Of a stretch of 9,224 nucleotides of DNA, positions 1 through 5,831 are shown piece after piece. Numbering within the stretch: position 1 is the first letter of the stretch; the number at the start of each line of letters is the position of its first letter. The DNA comes from Dehalococcoidales bacterium (lineage in GTDB: Bacteria; Chloroflexota; Dehalococcoidia; Dehalococcoidales; UBA2162). A program made the position numbers and the translations under genes. The notes beneath the pieces were generated by a model. The model made no database searches and had not been told where the DNA came from. It was given only the letters and a program-made list of their open reading frames with translations. Location of the stretch: NCBI GenBank assembly GCA_016844285.1, contig JAENIS010000059.1, forward strand, positions 1 to 9,224. Direction: 5' to 3'.

Positions 1-405
1 TATCTGGGTAAGGGTGAGGCGGCCAGTGGTGGACGGCAGAAGCCGGCTAACCTTGCCGGTGCGATGGAGGCAATCATCGCCGCCATTTTTGTTGACCAGG
101 GTTTGTCTGTCGCCAGAGACTTTGTGCTGCGGTTTCTGGCCGTGGAGATGGAAAGGGCAGTTGACCAGAGTGCCGGAATTGATTACAAGTCGGCACTTCA
201 GGAAGCTATCCAGGCCAGGGAACAGCGGTCACCCACCTATCATGTCATCGAAGCCACTGGCCCCGACCACGATAAGCATTTTACCATCGAGGTGAGACTG
301 GGCGAGGCCGTTCTGGGACAGGGTTCGGGGAACAGTAAGAAAGCGGCTGAAGCGGAAGCGGCCCGTTCCGCCCTGGCACGACTCTCCACCAGCTTTACAA
401 CCTAG
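1..405 (+). CDS. rnc: Ribonuclease III, C-terminal part (5' truncated by window edge)
   Basis: RNase III is the double-strand-specific endoribonuclease that processes rRNA precursors and structured mRNAs. The frame is open from base 1 to the TAG at 403-405, giving 134 residues; the N-terminal half, with the first catalytic motif, lies outside the window. Residues 1-24 (YLGKGEAASGGR... to MEA) match the end of the endonuclease domain. Glu23 in AGAMEAIIAAIF aligns with the catalytic Glu117 of the E. coli enzyme. A double-stranded-RNA-binding domain follows at about residues 60-130, starting DYKSALQEAIQ and ending with the KKAAEAEAARSAL helix, which carries the usual Lys pair. The protein ends four residues after that helix, as is normal. 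An odd point: the position of E. coli Asp114 (ADTVEA) is Gly20 here (AGAMEA). The gene is 64 bp upstream of a small basic ORF on the same strand and may be co-transcribed with it. Family assignment is secure. Confidence 0.95.
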   Translation, partial: YLGKGEAASGGRQKPANLAGAMEAIIAAIFVDQGLSVARDFVLRFLAVEMERAVDQSAGIDYKSALQEAIQAREQRSPTYHVIEATGPDHDKHFTIEVRLGEAVLGQGSGNSKKAAEAEAARSALARLSTSFTT

Positions 406-469
406 CCACGATTTGCTAAACTTGAGCTAGCCAGGATTATGGTCATGGCAGGCTAATAGAGGTATCACG

Positions 470-613
470 ATGGGTAAACGAGATTTCAAACAAAGAGAAC
501 AGAAGAAACCAAAAAAGGACGTCAAGAAAACACCGGCGGTAACTATCTTGCCCTCTCCCCCACCGGCAGAAGTGGAAGTGGTCAGGAAAGGGAAAAAGGA
601 ACGGGGAGAATAG
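470..613 (+). CDS. Small basic protein, 47 residues, function unknown
   Basis: This short ORF starts MGKRDFKQREQKKPKK and ends VRKGKKERGE. It starts at ATG 470 with a fair ribosome-binding site, AGAGG at 458-462, seven bases upstream. The protein is strongly basic, with 11 Lys and 4 Arg in 47 residues. It has a Lys-rich N-terminal half (about residues 3-20), a short Val/Ile and Pro-rich middle (TILPSPPPAEVEVV, 25-38) and a charged tail. There is no membrane segment, signal peptide or Cys. It lies between rnc and the acylphosphatase on the same strand with gaps of about 60 bp, so a link to RNA or ribosome binding is possible but is only inference. I recognise the general look of small Lys-rich proteins from Dehalococcoidia genomes but no named family. 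The start, the Shine-Dalgarno sequence and the sensible composition favour a real gene. Confidence 0.6.
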   Translation: MGKRDFKQREQKKPKKDVKKTPAVTILPSPPPAEVEVVRKGKKERGE

Positions 614-672
614 ACCGCATCGAGATTACTGCCCACTGCCAGTAAGGCTCATCTTGCGATAAGGTGCTGGCG

Positions 673-972
673 ATGACCGATTTAGCCTCCCTTCATGCCA
701 TCGTCTATGGTCGCGTTCAGGGTGTCTACTTCCGTGCCTTTACCTCAGAGCGTGCCACCGAGTTGGGGTTGACGGGTTACGTGTGCAACTTGCCCGGCGG
801 GGAAGCGGTCGAGGTTCAGGCAGAAGGTGACAGAGCCGGGTTGGAAAAGCTGATTGACTCCCTCAGGGCCGGACCACCCAGGGCTAGAGTGGAAAAAGTC
901 GAGACCACCTGGGCGGACTACACTGGTAGCTATCCCGATTTTTCAATAAGGCGCTGGCCGGTATCACCTTAA
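673..972 (+). CDS. acyP: Acylphosphatase
   Basis: Acylphosphatases are small cytosolic enzymes that hydrolyse acyl phosphates to a carboxylate and phosphate. From ATG 673 the product is 99 residues, close to the usual 90-100. The phosphate-binding loop GRVQGVYFR (residues 13-21) is complete, with catalytic Arg21, and the second motif GYVCNLPGG (35-43) carries catalytic Asn39. The GEAVEVQAEG strand follows, and the C-terminal FSIRRW is typical. A GTG at 664 is also in frame. I prefer ATG 673 because TAAGGTG at 660-666 is a good Shine-Dalgarno sequence for it, with about eight bases of spacing, whereas the GTG lies inside that Shine-Dalgarno sequence and has nothing upstream. The gene ends tail to tail with DUF362, sharing bases 969-972. 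Family is certain; the physiological substrate is unknown, as for most members. Confidence 0.93.
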   Translation: MTDLASLHAIVYGRVQGVYFRAFTSERATELGLTGYVCNLPGGEAVEVQAEGDRAGLEKLIDSLRAGPPRARVEKVETTWADYTGSYPDFSIRRWPVSP

Positions 973-1709
973 AGCTCAAATCCGACTTTGGCTTCACGGA
1001 TTAAGTCAAGGTACTCCGCTTTAATCCCCAGTGCTTCAGCCACCTCCCCATCAACATCGCCCGGCTCACCAACAAAGACCTGGCCATAGTCTTCAACCTG
1101 ACCATAAAGCGGGTCATCAGCACTGATAAACTTCTGGCGGGCTTCGATAATCCCCATGTCAAAGGGTAAGGTGTAATAGAGGTCGGCCAGCACCCGCTCA
1201 ATTCCCAGGCTATAGAGAGCCCCCCAGGAGCTCGTTGCGTCACCATAACGGCTGCCAGGCAGCAGCGTCAGCAGGTTCAATATGCTCAGGCTAGGCTTCC
1301 CTTTGATAATCTTTAACGGAGCGACACTTATCAGGTAATCGCTGGAGAGGATGACATTAGGTACCCAGAAGGTAGGTACTGCCAGGGGCTTGGGTAGAGG
1401 ATTTTCCACCTCCACACAGACACAATCCTTCACATCCAGCATCAGTACCCGGGGAAAGTCGTAGCCCAGGGCTCGATATATCGGGTAGACAGGAGCACCG
1501 CCGGGATGACTTTCCAGCAGGAGAATATCGGCATCACTCACCTGCCGGATACCCTTGATTATCGTGGCCAGAATATCACGACTGGTTGTCAGCGGGTACG
1601 GTATGGGATAAGCGGCGCTGGGCTTAATCAAAACACGGCGCGCCCGGGCTACGGCTAAAGGCGGTTTAAAAGTAAAGGCAGCAGCCTTAAATATCAAGCC
1701 TCGCTCCAT
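969..1709 (-). CDS. DUF362 family protein
   Basis: This 246-residue protein resembles the DUF362 domain, which is found in many anaerobes and is of unsettled function. It is sometimes fused to ferredoxin-like domains. Recognisable parts are the N-terminal strand RRVLIKPSAAYPIPYPLTTSRDILATIIKGIRQ (about 24-56), the DADILLLES strand (58-66) and the mid-protein strand-turn LSSDYLISVAPLKI (about 121-134). There is no CxxCxxCxxxC ferredoxin motif; the only cysteines are the pair in KDCVCVE near residue 95, so this is a stand-alone domain. No signal peptide or membrane segment is evident. The start at ATG 1709 has no convincing Shine-Dalgarno sequence (GAAGGAA lies about 20 bases upstream), so the start is uncertain by a few codons; an in-frame TAA just upstream excludes a long extension. 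It lies 208 bp downstream of the UPF0173 gene with a hairpin between, so it may be a separate unit. The family call is fairly sure; no function can be given. Confidence 0.75.
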   Translation of the reverse strand: MERGLIFKAAAFTFKPPLAVARARRVLIKPSAAYPIPYPLTTSRDILATIIKGIRQVSDADILLLESHPGGAPVYPIYRALGYDFPRVLMLDVKDCVCVEVENPLPKPLAVPTFWVPNVILSSDYLISVAPLKIIKGKPSLSILNLLTLLPGSRYGDATSSWGALYSLGIERVLADLYYTLPFDMGIIEARQKFISADDPLYGQVEDYGQVFVGEPGDVDGEVAEALGIKAEYLDLIREAKVGFEL

Positions 1710-1824
1710 AAGGGACCGTTTTTTACTTTATGTTTCCTTCACCATCTTATCGGCTGTCCCTCACCATGAGAGTCAAAGAACAAGTAAGCAGGAGAGACAA
1801 GCCTCTCACCAACACCCCTGGATA

Positions 1825-1860
1825 AGCGGGGCGAAACGATTAACAACACTTCGCCCCGCT
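1825..1860 (-). terminator. Strong hairpin between UPF0173 and DUF362 genes
   Basis: AGCGGGGCGAA (1825-1835) and TTCGCCCCGCT (1850-1860) are a perfect 11-bp inverted repeat around a 14-base AT-rich loop. It lies 58 bp past the UPF0173 stop and would fold in that transcript. There is no clear U-run on either side, so it may be a weak or factor-assisted terminator, or an RNA 3'-end stabiliser. An overlapping outer pair, GGATAAG (1820-1826) with CTTATCC (1880-1886), and a second hairpin (1871-1878 with 1885-1892) surround it. Confidence 0.45.
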
Positions 1861-1917
1861 ATTTCGATAATCTCCTGGCCTTATCCGGGAGAGATTACGG
1901 GAACAAAAACAAAGACT

Positions 1918-2559
1918 TTATAGCGCTGGACCGAGAAGCAATATCTGGTCCTTTTCCGGCATATCAGTTGCTTTGAATTCCACTTCACTGGTACCTGCCC
2001 GGAGAACGTTCTTCTTTCCTTCTAGAAAGTCGTCGACACCAGAGATGGGGAAGTCACATTTATCATTCTTAAAGTGCATTGGTATCGTTACTTTTGGTGA
2101 CAGGCTGTCACAGACCCCGGCGGCCGTCTGGGCATCAATGGTATAGAAACCACCCACCGGAGTAAGTAGTACATCTACTTTGCCCACTGCTTTCACCTCT
2201 TCGGCAGTGAGCGGACGGCCAAGGTCACCGAGATGACAGACCTTCACCCCGTCAACTTCAAAGCAGAATACGGTGCTGGCCCCCCTCTCCTTCCCACCGG
2301 ACGCATCATGATGGGCAGGAATTGCCTTGAACTGTATCCCCTTTACTTTGGCTGAGTCACGGATAACCTGCGGTTTGCCCCCAACCGCCTCGGCATTATT
2401 GTGGTCACCATGCTCGTGGCTTACCGTCACGACATCGGCCGACTCTTTTATCTCACCATAAGTCAACTTAGGGCCGGTTTTATAGGGGTCGGTGATTATC
2501 CTTGTGCCACTGTTCGAGGTAATCAGAAAAGATGCATGCCCCAACCATTTAACCTTCAT
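1918..2559 (-). CDS. Metal-dependent hydrolase, UPF0173 type (metallo-beta-lactamase fold)
   Basis: This 213-residue protein belongs to the UPF0173/YtkL-like metallo-beta-lactamase-fold hydrolases: cytosolic, predicted dinuclear metal enzymes of unknown substrate. The N-terminal MKVKWLGHASFLI is the family hallmark. The metal-binding motif SHEHGDHN gives His48, His50, Asp52 and His53. Further ligands are probably His83 or His84 (IPAHHDA), Asp112 (HLGDLG) and His162 (IPMHFKN), so the full set is present. Length is normal (usual range about 210-230). The start at 2559 is well supported by AAGGAGG about nine bases upstream. The gene follows pepA by 25 bp on the same strand, so the two are almost certainly co-transcribed; there is no terminator between them. 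The fold is certain; the reaction is not known. A role in peptide metabolism with pepA is only suggested by position. Confidence 0.9.
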   Translation of the reverse strand: MKVKWLGHASFLITSNSGTRIITDPYKTGPKLTYGEIKESADVVTVSHEHGDHNNAEAVGGKPQVIRDSAKVKGIQFKAIPAHHDASGGKERGASTVFCFEVDGVKVCHLGDLGRPLTAEEVKAVGKVDVLLTPVGGFYTIDAQTAAGVCDSLSPKVTIPMHFKNDKCDFPISGVDDFLEGKKNVLRAGTSEVEFKATDMPEKDQILLLGPAL

Positions 2560-2584
2560 TGCTGGAAACCTCCTTCACTATTTT

Positions 2585-4084
2585 TTATTTTGCCAGGGAA
2601 AGGGCAAGGTTAACCAATGTTCTTACTGCCACGCCAGTCGCTCCTTTGACTAGCTCGGCTCGCTCCTTTTCGCTCAGGCTAGTGCCGGCAATATCGAGAT
2701 GAACCCAGGGGGTATCGCCGGCAAACTCGGCCAGAAACTGAGCGGCGGTGATAGCGCCACCGTACCGACTGCCCACATTCTTGATGTCAGCGACATCACT
2801 CTTGTTTTGCTCCTTATATTCCTCATACATTGGCATCGGCCAGATACGCTCTCCGGCCTGGGCACCAGCCGCAATCACCTTGTCTATCAGTGCCTGGTTA
2901 TTGCCAAAAGCACCAGTGCAGATGTCGCCGAGAGCCACCCGGCAGGCTCCGGTCAAAGTAGCCACATCAACCATCGCCCTGGCACCTTGCTTCCGGGCAT
3001 AGCCCAGAGCGTCGGCTAAGATAAGCCGTCCCTCGGCATCGGTCGAGATAATCTCAATCGTCTTACCACCGGTCGCGGTTAGAACATCGCCCGGTTTCAG
3101 GGCATTACCATCGGGCAGGTTTTCCGTCGCCGGGATGAGAGCTAGAATATTGATTTTTGGCTTAAGCTGGCTAATGGCACTTATCGCCGCCATCACGGCG
3201 GCGCCCCCGGCCATATCACCCTTCATTTCCTCCATCTTCTCTGACGGCTTTATCGAAATACCGCCGGAATCAAAGGTTATCCCCTTGCCCAGCAGGGCAA
3301 TATCAATCTCCTTAGAGGCACGTCCGTGGTAGCGGAGAATAATAAACTTGGGAGGCTGCCGGCTCCCCTGAGCCACGCCTAAAAGCGCTCCCATCCCCAG
3401 CTCCTGCATTTGCTCCCGCTCAAGAACGTCGATTTCAAGACCGTAAGTCTGAGCCAGTCTGGCTGCCATCTCCGCCATATTAGTGGGTGTCATATAGTTA
3501 GCCGGCTCGTTCACCATATCACGGGCCAGATTGGTCGCCTCCGCCAGAATGCTACCTTGACGGCAGCCCTGCTCCAAACCGGGGAGCTTCTTGGCGTCAG
3601 CGTCAACGATAGTAAGCTGTTTTAGCTCGCCATACTCCGCTTCTTTGGTGATATGCTTACGAAAGGAGTAGAGACCGAGCAAAGCCCCTTCGGTGATGGC
3701 TTGAGCCGAACCTTCCCCCGTTATCCCGGCGATTCCCGCTCCCTGAGCAATGGTGGCGATAGTCGCCACCCCCCTCTGCCTCAAAAGCCGGCAGGTCTCC
3801 GCCACTGCCCCCCGCACCCGGTCCAGAGTTAGCTCGGGCTTTTTACCCAGGCCGACAACGACGACCCTCTTTGCCGGCAGCTTGCCCAGGCTATGGATAA
3901 CGGTAATCTGGTTTAGCTTACCTTTAATCTCCCCTTGAGTGACAAGCTGAGAGATAGCCCCATCGAGAGCTTTATCAATCGCGGCCGCATCACCATCCGG
4001 GCGTTCCATACCCTCAAAGAAATTGATGATGATGGCATCTACCTGAATTCTGGCAATATCACTGGAGGTGACCTTAATTTCCAA
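2585..4084 (-). CDS. pepA: Leucyl aminopeptidase (M17, PepA)
   Basis: This cytosolic, usually hexameric, two-metal aminopeptidase removes N-terminal residues from peptides. I place the start at TTG 4084, giving 499 residues. The product then begins MEIKVTSSDIARIQVDAIIINFFEG, matching the family's N-terminus, and AGGAAG (4091-4096) sits six bases upstream. The frame is open further, to a TTG at 4150, but those 22 residues look non-coding. The N-terminal domain covers about 1-160 and the catalytic domain about 190-499, opened by NEPANYMTP (192-200). Metal ligands and catalytic residues are all visible: Lys267 and Asp272 (GKGITFDSGG), Lys279, Asp290 (GDMAGG), Asp349, Glu351 and catalytic Arg353 (TDAEGRL). 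The signature normally reads NTDAEGRL; here Asn is replaced by Ser347. It is the second gene of a kinase-pepA-UPF0173 operon, 85 bp after the kinase stop. Family is certain. Confidence 0.95.
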   Translation of the reverse strand: MEIKVTSSDIARIQVDAIIINFFEGMERPDGDAAAIDKALDGAISQLVTQGEIKGKLNQITVIHSLGKLPAKRVVVVGLGKKPELTLDRVRGAVAETCRLLRQRGVATIATIAQGAGIAGITGEGSAQAITEGALLGLYSFRKHITKEAEYGELKQLTIVDADAKKLPGLEQGCRQGSILAEATNLARDMVNEPANYMTPTNMAEMAARLAQTYGLEIDVLEREQMQELGMGALLGVAQGSRQPPKFIILRYHGRASKEIDIALLGKGITFDSGGISIKPSEKMEEMKGDMAGGAAVMAAISAISQLKPKINILALIPATENLPDGNALKPGDVLTATGGKTIEIISTDAEGRLILADALGYARKQGARAMVDVATLTGACRVALGDICTGAFGNNQALIDKVIAAGAQAGERIWPMPMYEEYKEQNKSDVADIKNVGSRYGGAITAAQFLAEFAGDTPWVHLDIAGTSLSEKERAELVKGATGVAVRTLVNLALSLAK

Positions 4085-4090
4085 TCCAGT

Positions 4091-4096
4091 CTTCCT
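4091..4096 (-). promoter_or_regulatory. Ribosome-binding site that fixes the pepA TTG start
   Basis: On the minus strand this reads AGGAAG, six bases before TTG 4084. It lies in the purine tract AAAGGAAAGGAAG. It supports a start 22 codons inside the longest open frame and agrees with the usual N-terminus of M17 peptidases. Confidence 0.6.
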
Positions 4097-4169
4097 TTCC
4101 TTTAACCGTAGCACCACGGGATAGCTCGACCCGAAATATCTTCCCGTCAATAAAAGCTATCGCCTGGCA

Positions 4170-4751
4170 CTAGCGCCTGACCTCTCTGGCAATTTTCTCC
4201 AGAACCGGAGCGATGTTCCGTGAGGTATCGACGGCGTAGTGCTTCCGGCGAATCTCTTCAACATAAGGCTTCATCTTCTTGTATACTGACCAATCGGCGT
4301 CTGATTGACTATACCGGTTGCCCACACGAGCCCGAAGCCTTGCCTGCACGATTTCGGGCGGCGCCTCAACTCGTACTATCACCAGCTTCGCATCCAACTT
4401 CTCAGCGATATGGTCAAGCTCCTCACGGTGCGCCTCGGAGAGGTTGGTAGCATCGAGAATAAGAGAGATTCCCTTTTTCAGTAGTCTCTCGATAAGACTG
4501 TGGATAGCTTGAAAAAGATAGGCACTTTCCCTGGCGGTATAGGCTGGTGGTGAGAAGAGAACCTTGCGTAAGGTATCACTCTCCAGAATAACGAAGGGTA
4601 GCTTTTCGGCGAGTTTCGCGGAGAAATAAGATTTCCCGGTACCGGGTAAGCCACTAACCGCTACCAGGACAGGATTGGTTGCCGGCTCGGGGAGTTGCCC
4701 CAGGCTCTCCATCAGCCGCTCAACATCAGTGGCAAAGTGGAAACTCTCCAT
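4170..4751 (-). CDS. P-loop kinase of the AAA_33 / COG0645 type
   Basis: This 193-residue soluble protein is a predicted small-molecule or nucleic-acid kinase. It has a perfect Walker A motif, SGLPGTGKS (residues 33-41). A strand and turn, FVILESDTLRKVLF (about 53-66), resembles the acceptor-binding Asp-x-x-R of AAA_33 kinases and zeta-toxin-like kinases. LILDATNLSEAHREEL (about 96-112) forms the second conserved strand, and the Arg-rich lid ARLRARVGNRYSQSD (about 136-150) completes the fold. The true substrate is unknown; related proteins phosphorylate sugars, nucleosides, RNA ends or antibiotics. No antitoxin-like partner is adjacent, so I do not call it a toxin. ATG 4751 has no Shine-Dalgarno sequence, but a TATAAT box ends just eight bases upstream, which suggests a leaderless transcript. 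It is the first gene of the operon with pepA and UPF0173. Fold sure, function open. Confidence 0.85.
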   Translation of the reverse strand: MESFHFATDVERLMESLGQLPEPATNPVLVAVSGLPGTGKSYFSAKLAEKLPFVILESDTLRKVLFSPPAYTARESAYLFQAIHSLIERLLKKGISLILDATNLSEAHREELDHIAEKLDAKLVIVRVEAPPEIVQARLRARVGNRYSQSDADWSVYKKMKPYVEEIRRKHYAVDTSRNIAPVLEKIAREVRR

Positions 4752-4759
4752 AATGACTA

Positions 4760-4788
4760 ATTATAGAACGTTTTTGCCTCTTTGGCTA
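4760..4788 (-). promoter_or_regulatory. Sigma-70-type promoter of the kinase-pepA-UPF0173 operon
   Basis: On the minus strand TAGCCA (4788-4783) and a perfect TATAAT (4765-4760) are separated by 17 bases. The -10 box ends eight bases before ATG 4751. The expected transcription start therefore falls on or next to the A of the start codon, and the mRNA would be leaderless or nearly so. The missing Shine-Dalgarno sequence fits this. Confidence 0.6.
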
Positions 4789-4799
4789 GACCCTTTATT

Positions 4800-4829
4800 G
4801 AGACATCAGCAAAGGCTTTATGATATACT
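4800..4829 (+). promoter_or_regulatory. Extended -10 promoter for the 298-residue unknown gene
   Basis: TGATATACT at 4821-4829 is an extended -10 box (TGn followed by TATACT, five of six matches). GAGACA at 4800-4805 is a four-of-six -35 with an 18-base spacer. The start would be near 4836, leaving a leader of about 33 bases that carries the strong Shine-Dalgarno sequence TAAGGAG (4854-4860). It is divergent from, and only about 12 bases away from, the kinase promoter. Confidence 0.5.
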
Positions 4830-4868
4830 CAATTCAATAGTAGCAAACTGAAATAAGGAGTCTGAAAT

Positions 4869-5765
4869 ATGTTCTACGAGTATCCCATGCCCGAAATCAC
4901 TGGTAACACTACCAAGGCACTGGTCACGTTAACCCCCGCCGAATCGAAACGGCTTATTGCCAAAGGAGTGGCCGCCATGCCCGAGGTCAAGAACGCCCTT
5001 AAGTCAGGAATCATCATCTTTGCCCGTGGTACCACCAACACCTATGTCGCTGAAGAAATCATGCAGACTAGCTCTGAAAACAAGGCGGCATACGACCATA
5101 ATATCATCAATAAGGCAGAGTACAGCCGCGGTATCATCACCCATGGTGAGCTTACGAGCAACCGGCGGCGCGGCACCGGCACCGATTTTGTACTTAAAAA
5201 CGGTAAAATCTGGGACATCAGGCCGCAGGAGGTCATCCCGCAGTTTACCCGTGACGACGTATTCTTCAAGGGGGCGAATGCCGTTGATGTCTGGGGCCAG
5301 GCGGGTGTGCTCTGCGCCGGGGCTGATGGCGGGACAATCGGCTACGCCCTGACCTCGCTCATTGCCCGCGACGCTAATCTCATCGTACCGGTCGGGTTGG
5401 AGAAGATGATACCATCCGTTGAAGATGCCTTAAACGTTACTGGGGTCTATAACTACAAATACAGCACCGGCAGTCCGGTGGTACTCATCCCGCTGGTCAA
5501 GGCCAAGGTCGTCACCGAAATTCAGGCGCTGGCGATTCTTTTCGGCGTGAGCACGACAATGGTCGGCGCCGGCGGTATCGGCGGTTCTGAAGGGGCGGTC
5601 GTCCTGGTCATTGAAGGGGACGAGTCCGATGTTGATAAAGCCTTCGGTCTCATCAAGTCCATCAAGGGTGAAAAGCCAGTGCCAACTCCGGAAATCATCC
5701 TGCCATCCGGTGCCACGTTGAACTGGGACGCCAAAGCCATTCAGGAAGCGGCGGTGAGAAGATAA
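4869..5765 (+). CDS. Conserved-looking protein of unknown function, 298 residues
   Basis: I do not recognise a named family. The protein is soluble with no signal peptide or membrane segment, and its single Cys (residue 149) makes an iron-sulfur protein unlikely. The N-terminal part (1-70) has TLTPAESKRLIAKGVAAMPEV, then a strand and turn, SGIIIFARGTTNTYVAEE (46-63). The middle has RRRGTGTDFVLKNGKIWDI (99-117) and FFKGANAVD (132-140). Two Gly-rich stretches follow: GADGGTIG (151-158) and VGAGGIGGSEGAVVLVIEGD (232-251). IVPVGLEKMIPSVEDALN (172-189) faintly recalls LUD/LutC-type folds, but the match is weak. Gly-rich loops after strands suggest a Rossmann-like or nucleotide-binding fold; this is inference. 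ATG 4869 follows TAAGGAG by eight bases, an excellent start. It is monocistronic with its own promoter, and the good Shine-Dalgarno sequence suggests robust expression. Certainly a real gene; function unknown. Confidence 0.9.
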   Translation: MFYEYPMPEITGNTTKALVTLTPAESKRLIAKGVAAMPEVKNALKSGIIIFARGTTNTYVAEEIMQTSSENKAAYDHNIINKAEYSRGIITHGELTSNRRRGTGTDFVLKNGKIWDIRPQEVIPQFTRDDVFFKGANAVDVWGQAGVLCAGADGGTIGYALTSLIARDANLIVPVGLEKMIPSVEDALNVTGVYNYKYSTGSPVVLIPLVKAKVVTEIQALAILFGVSTTMVGAGGIGGSEGAVVLVIEGDESDVDKAFGLIKSIKGEKPVPTPEIILPSGATLNWDAKAIQEAAVRR

Positions 5766-5784
5766 CTCGGCATAATGAGTGCGC

Positions 5785-5824
5785 TAGTGTCTTGACAGGT
5801 GTGGCGATGGCTATTTCATTAAAA
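5785..5824 (+). repeat. Direct repeat unit R1, copy 1 (partner 7220-7259)
   Basis: Aligned without gaps to 7220-7259, 30 of 40 bases match. The strongest parts are TAGTGTC (5785-5791) and CAGGTGTGGC (5796-5805), both identical in the two copies. The copies lie on opposite sides of the amidohydrolase gene in the same orientation. Confidence 0.65.
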
Positions 5825-5831
5825 TAGGAGA

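Noticed and set aside
427..636. Minus-strand ORF over the small basic gene
   Set aside because: It is antisense to a better-supported ORF with a Shine-Dalgarno sequence, and the protein is low-complexity with no family look.
664..672. GTG start for the acylphosphatase
   Set aside because: It lies within the Shine-Dalgarno sequence for ATG 673 and has none of its own.
4085..4169. RNA element in the kinase-pepA gap (GATAGCT/AGCTATC inverted repeat)
   Set aside because: Only seven base pairs around a loop of about 29 bases, with no further structure; it could be chance.
4170..4751. Zeta-type toxin of a toxin-antitoxin pair
   Set aside because: No small antitoxin ORF is adjacent; the next genes are pepA and a hydrolase, so a metabolic kinase is more likely.
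5792..5797. TTGACA as a promoter -35 box
   Set aside because: No -10 box at 15-19 bases and no gene downstream on the plus strand; it belongs to repeat R1.
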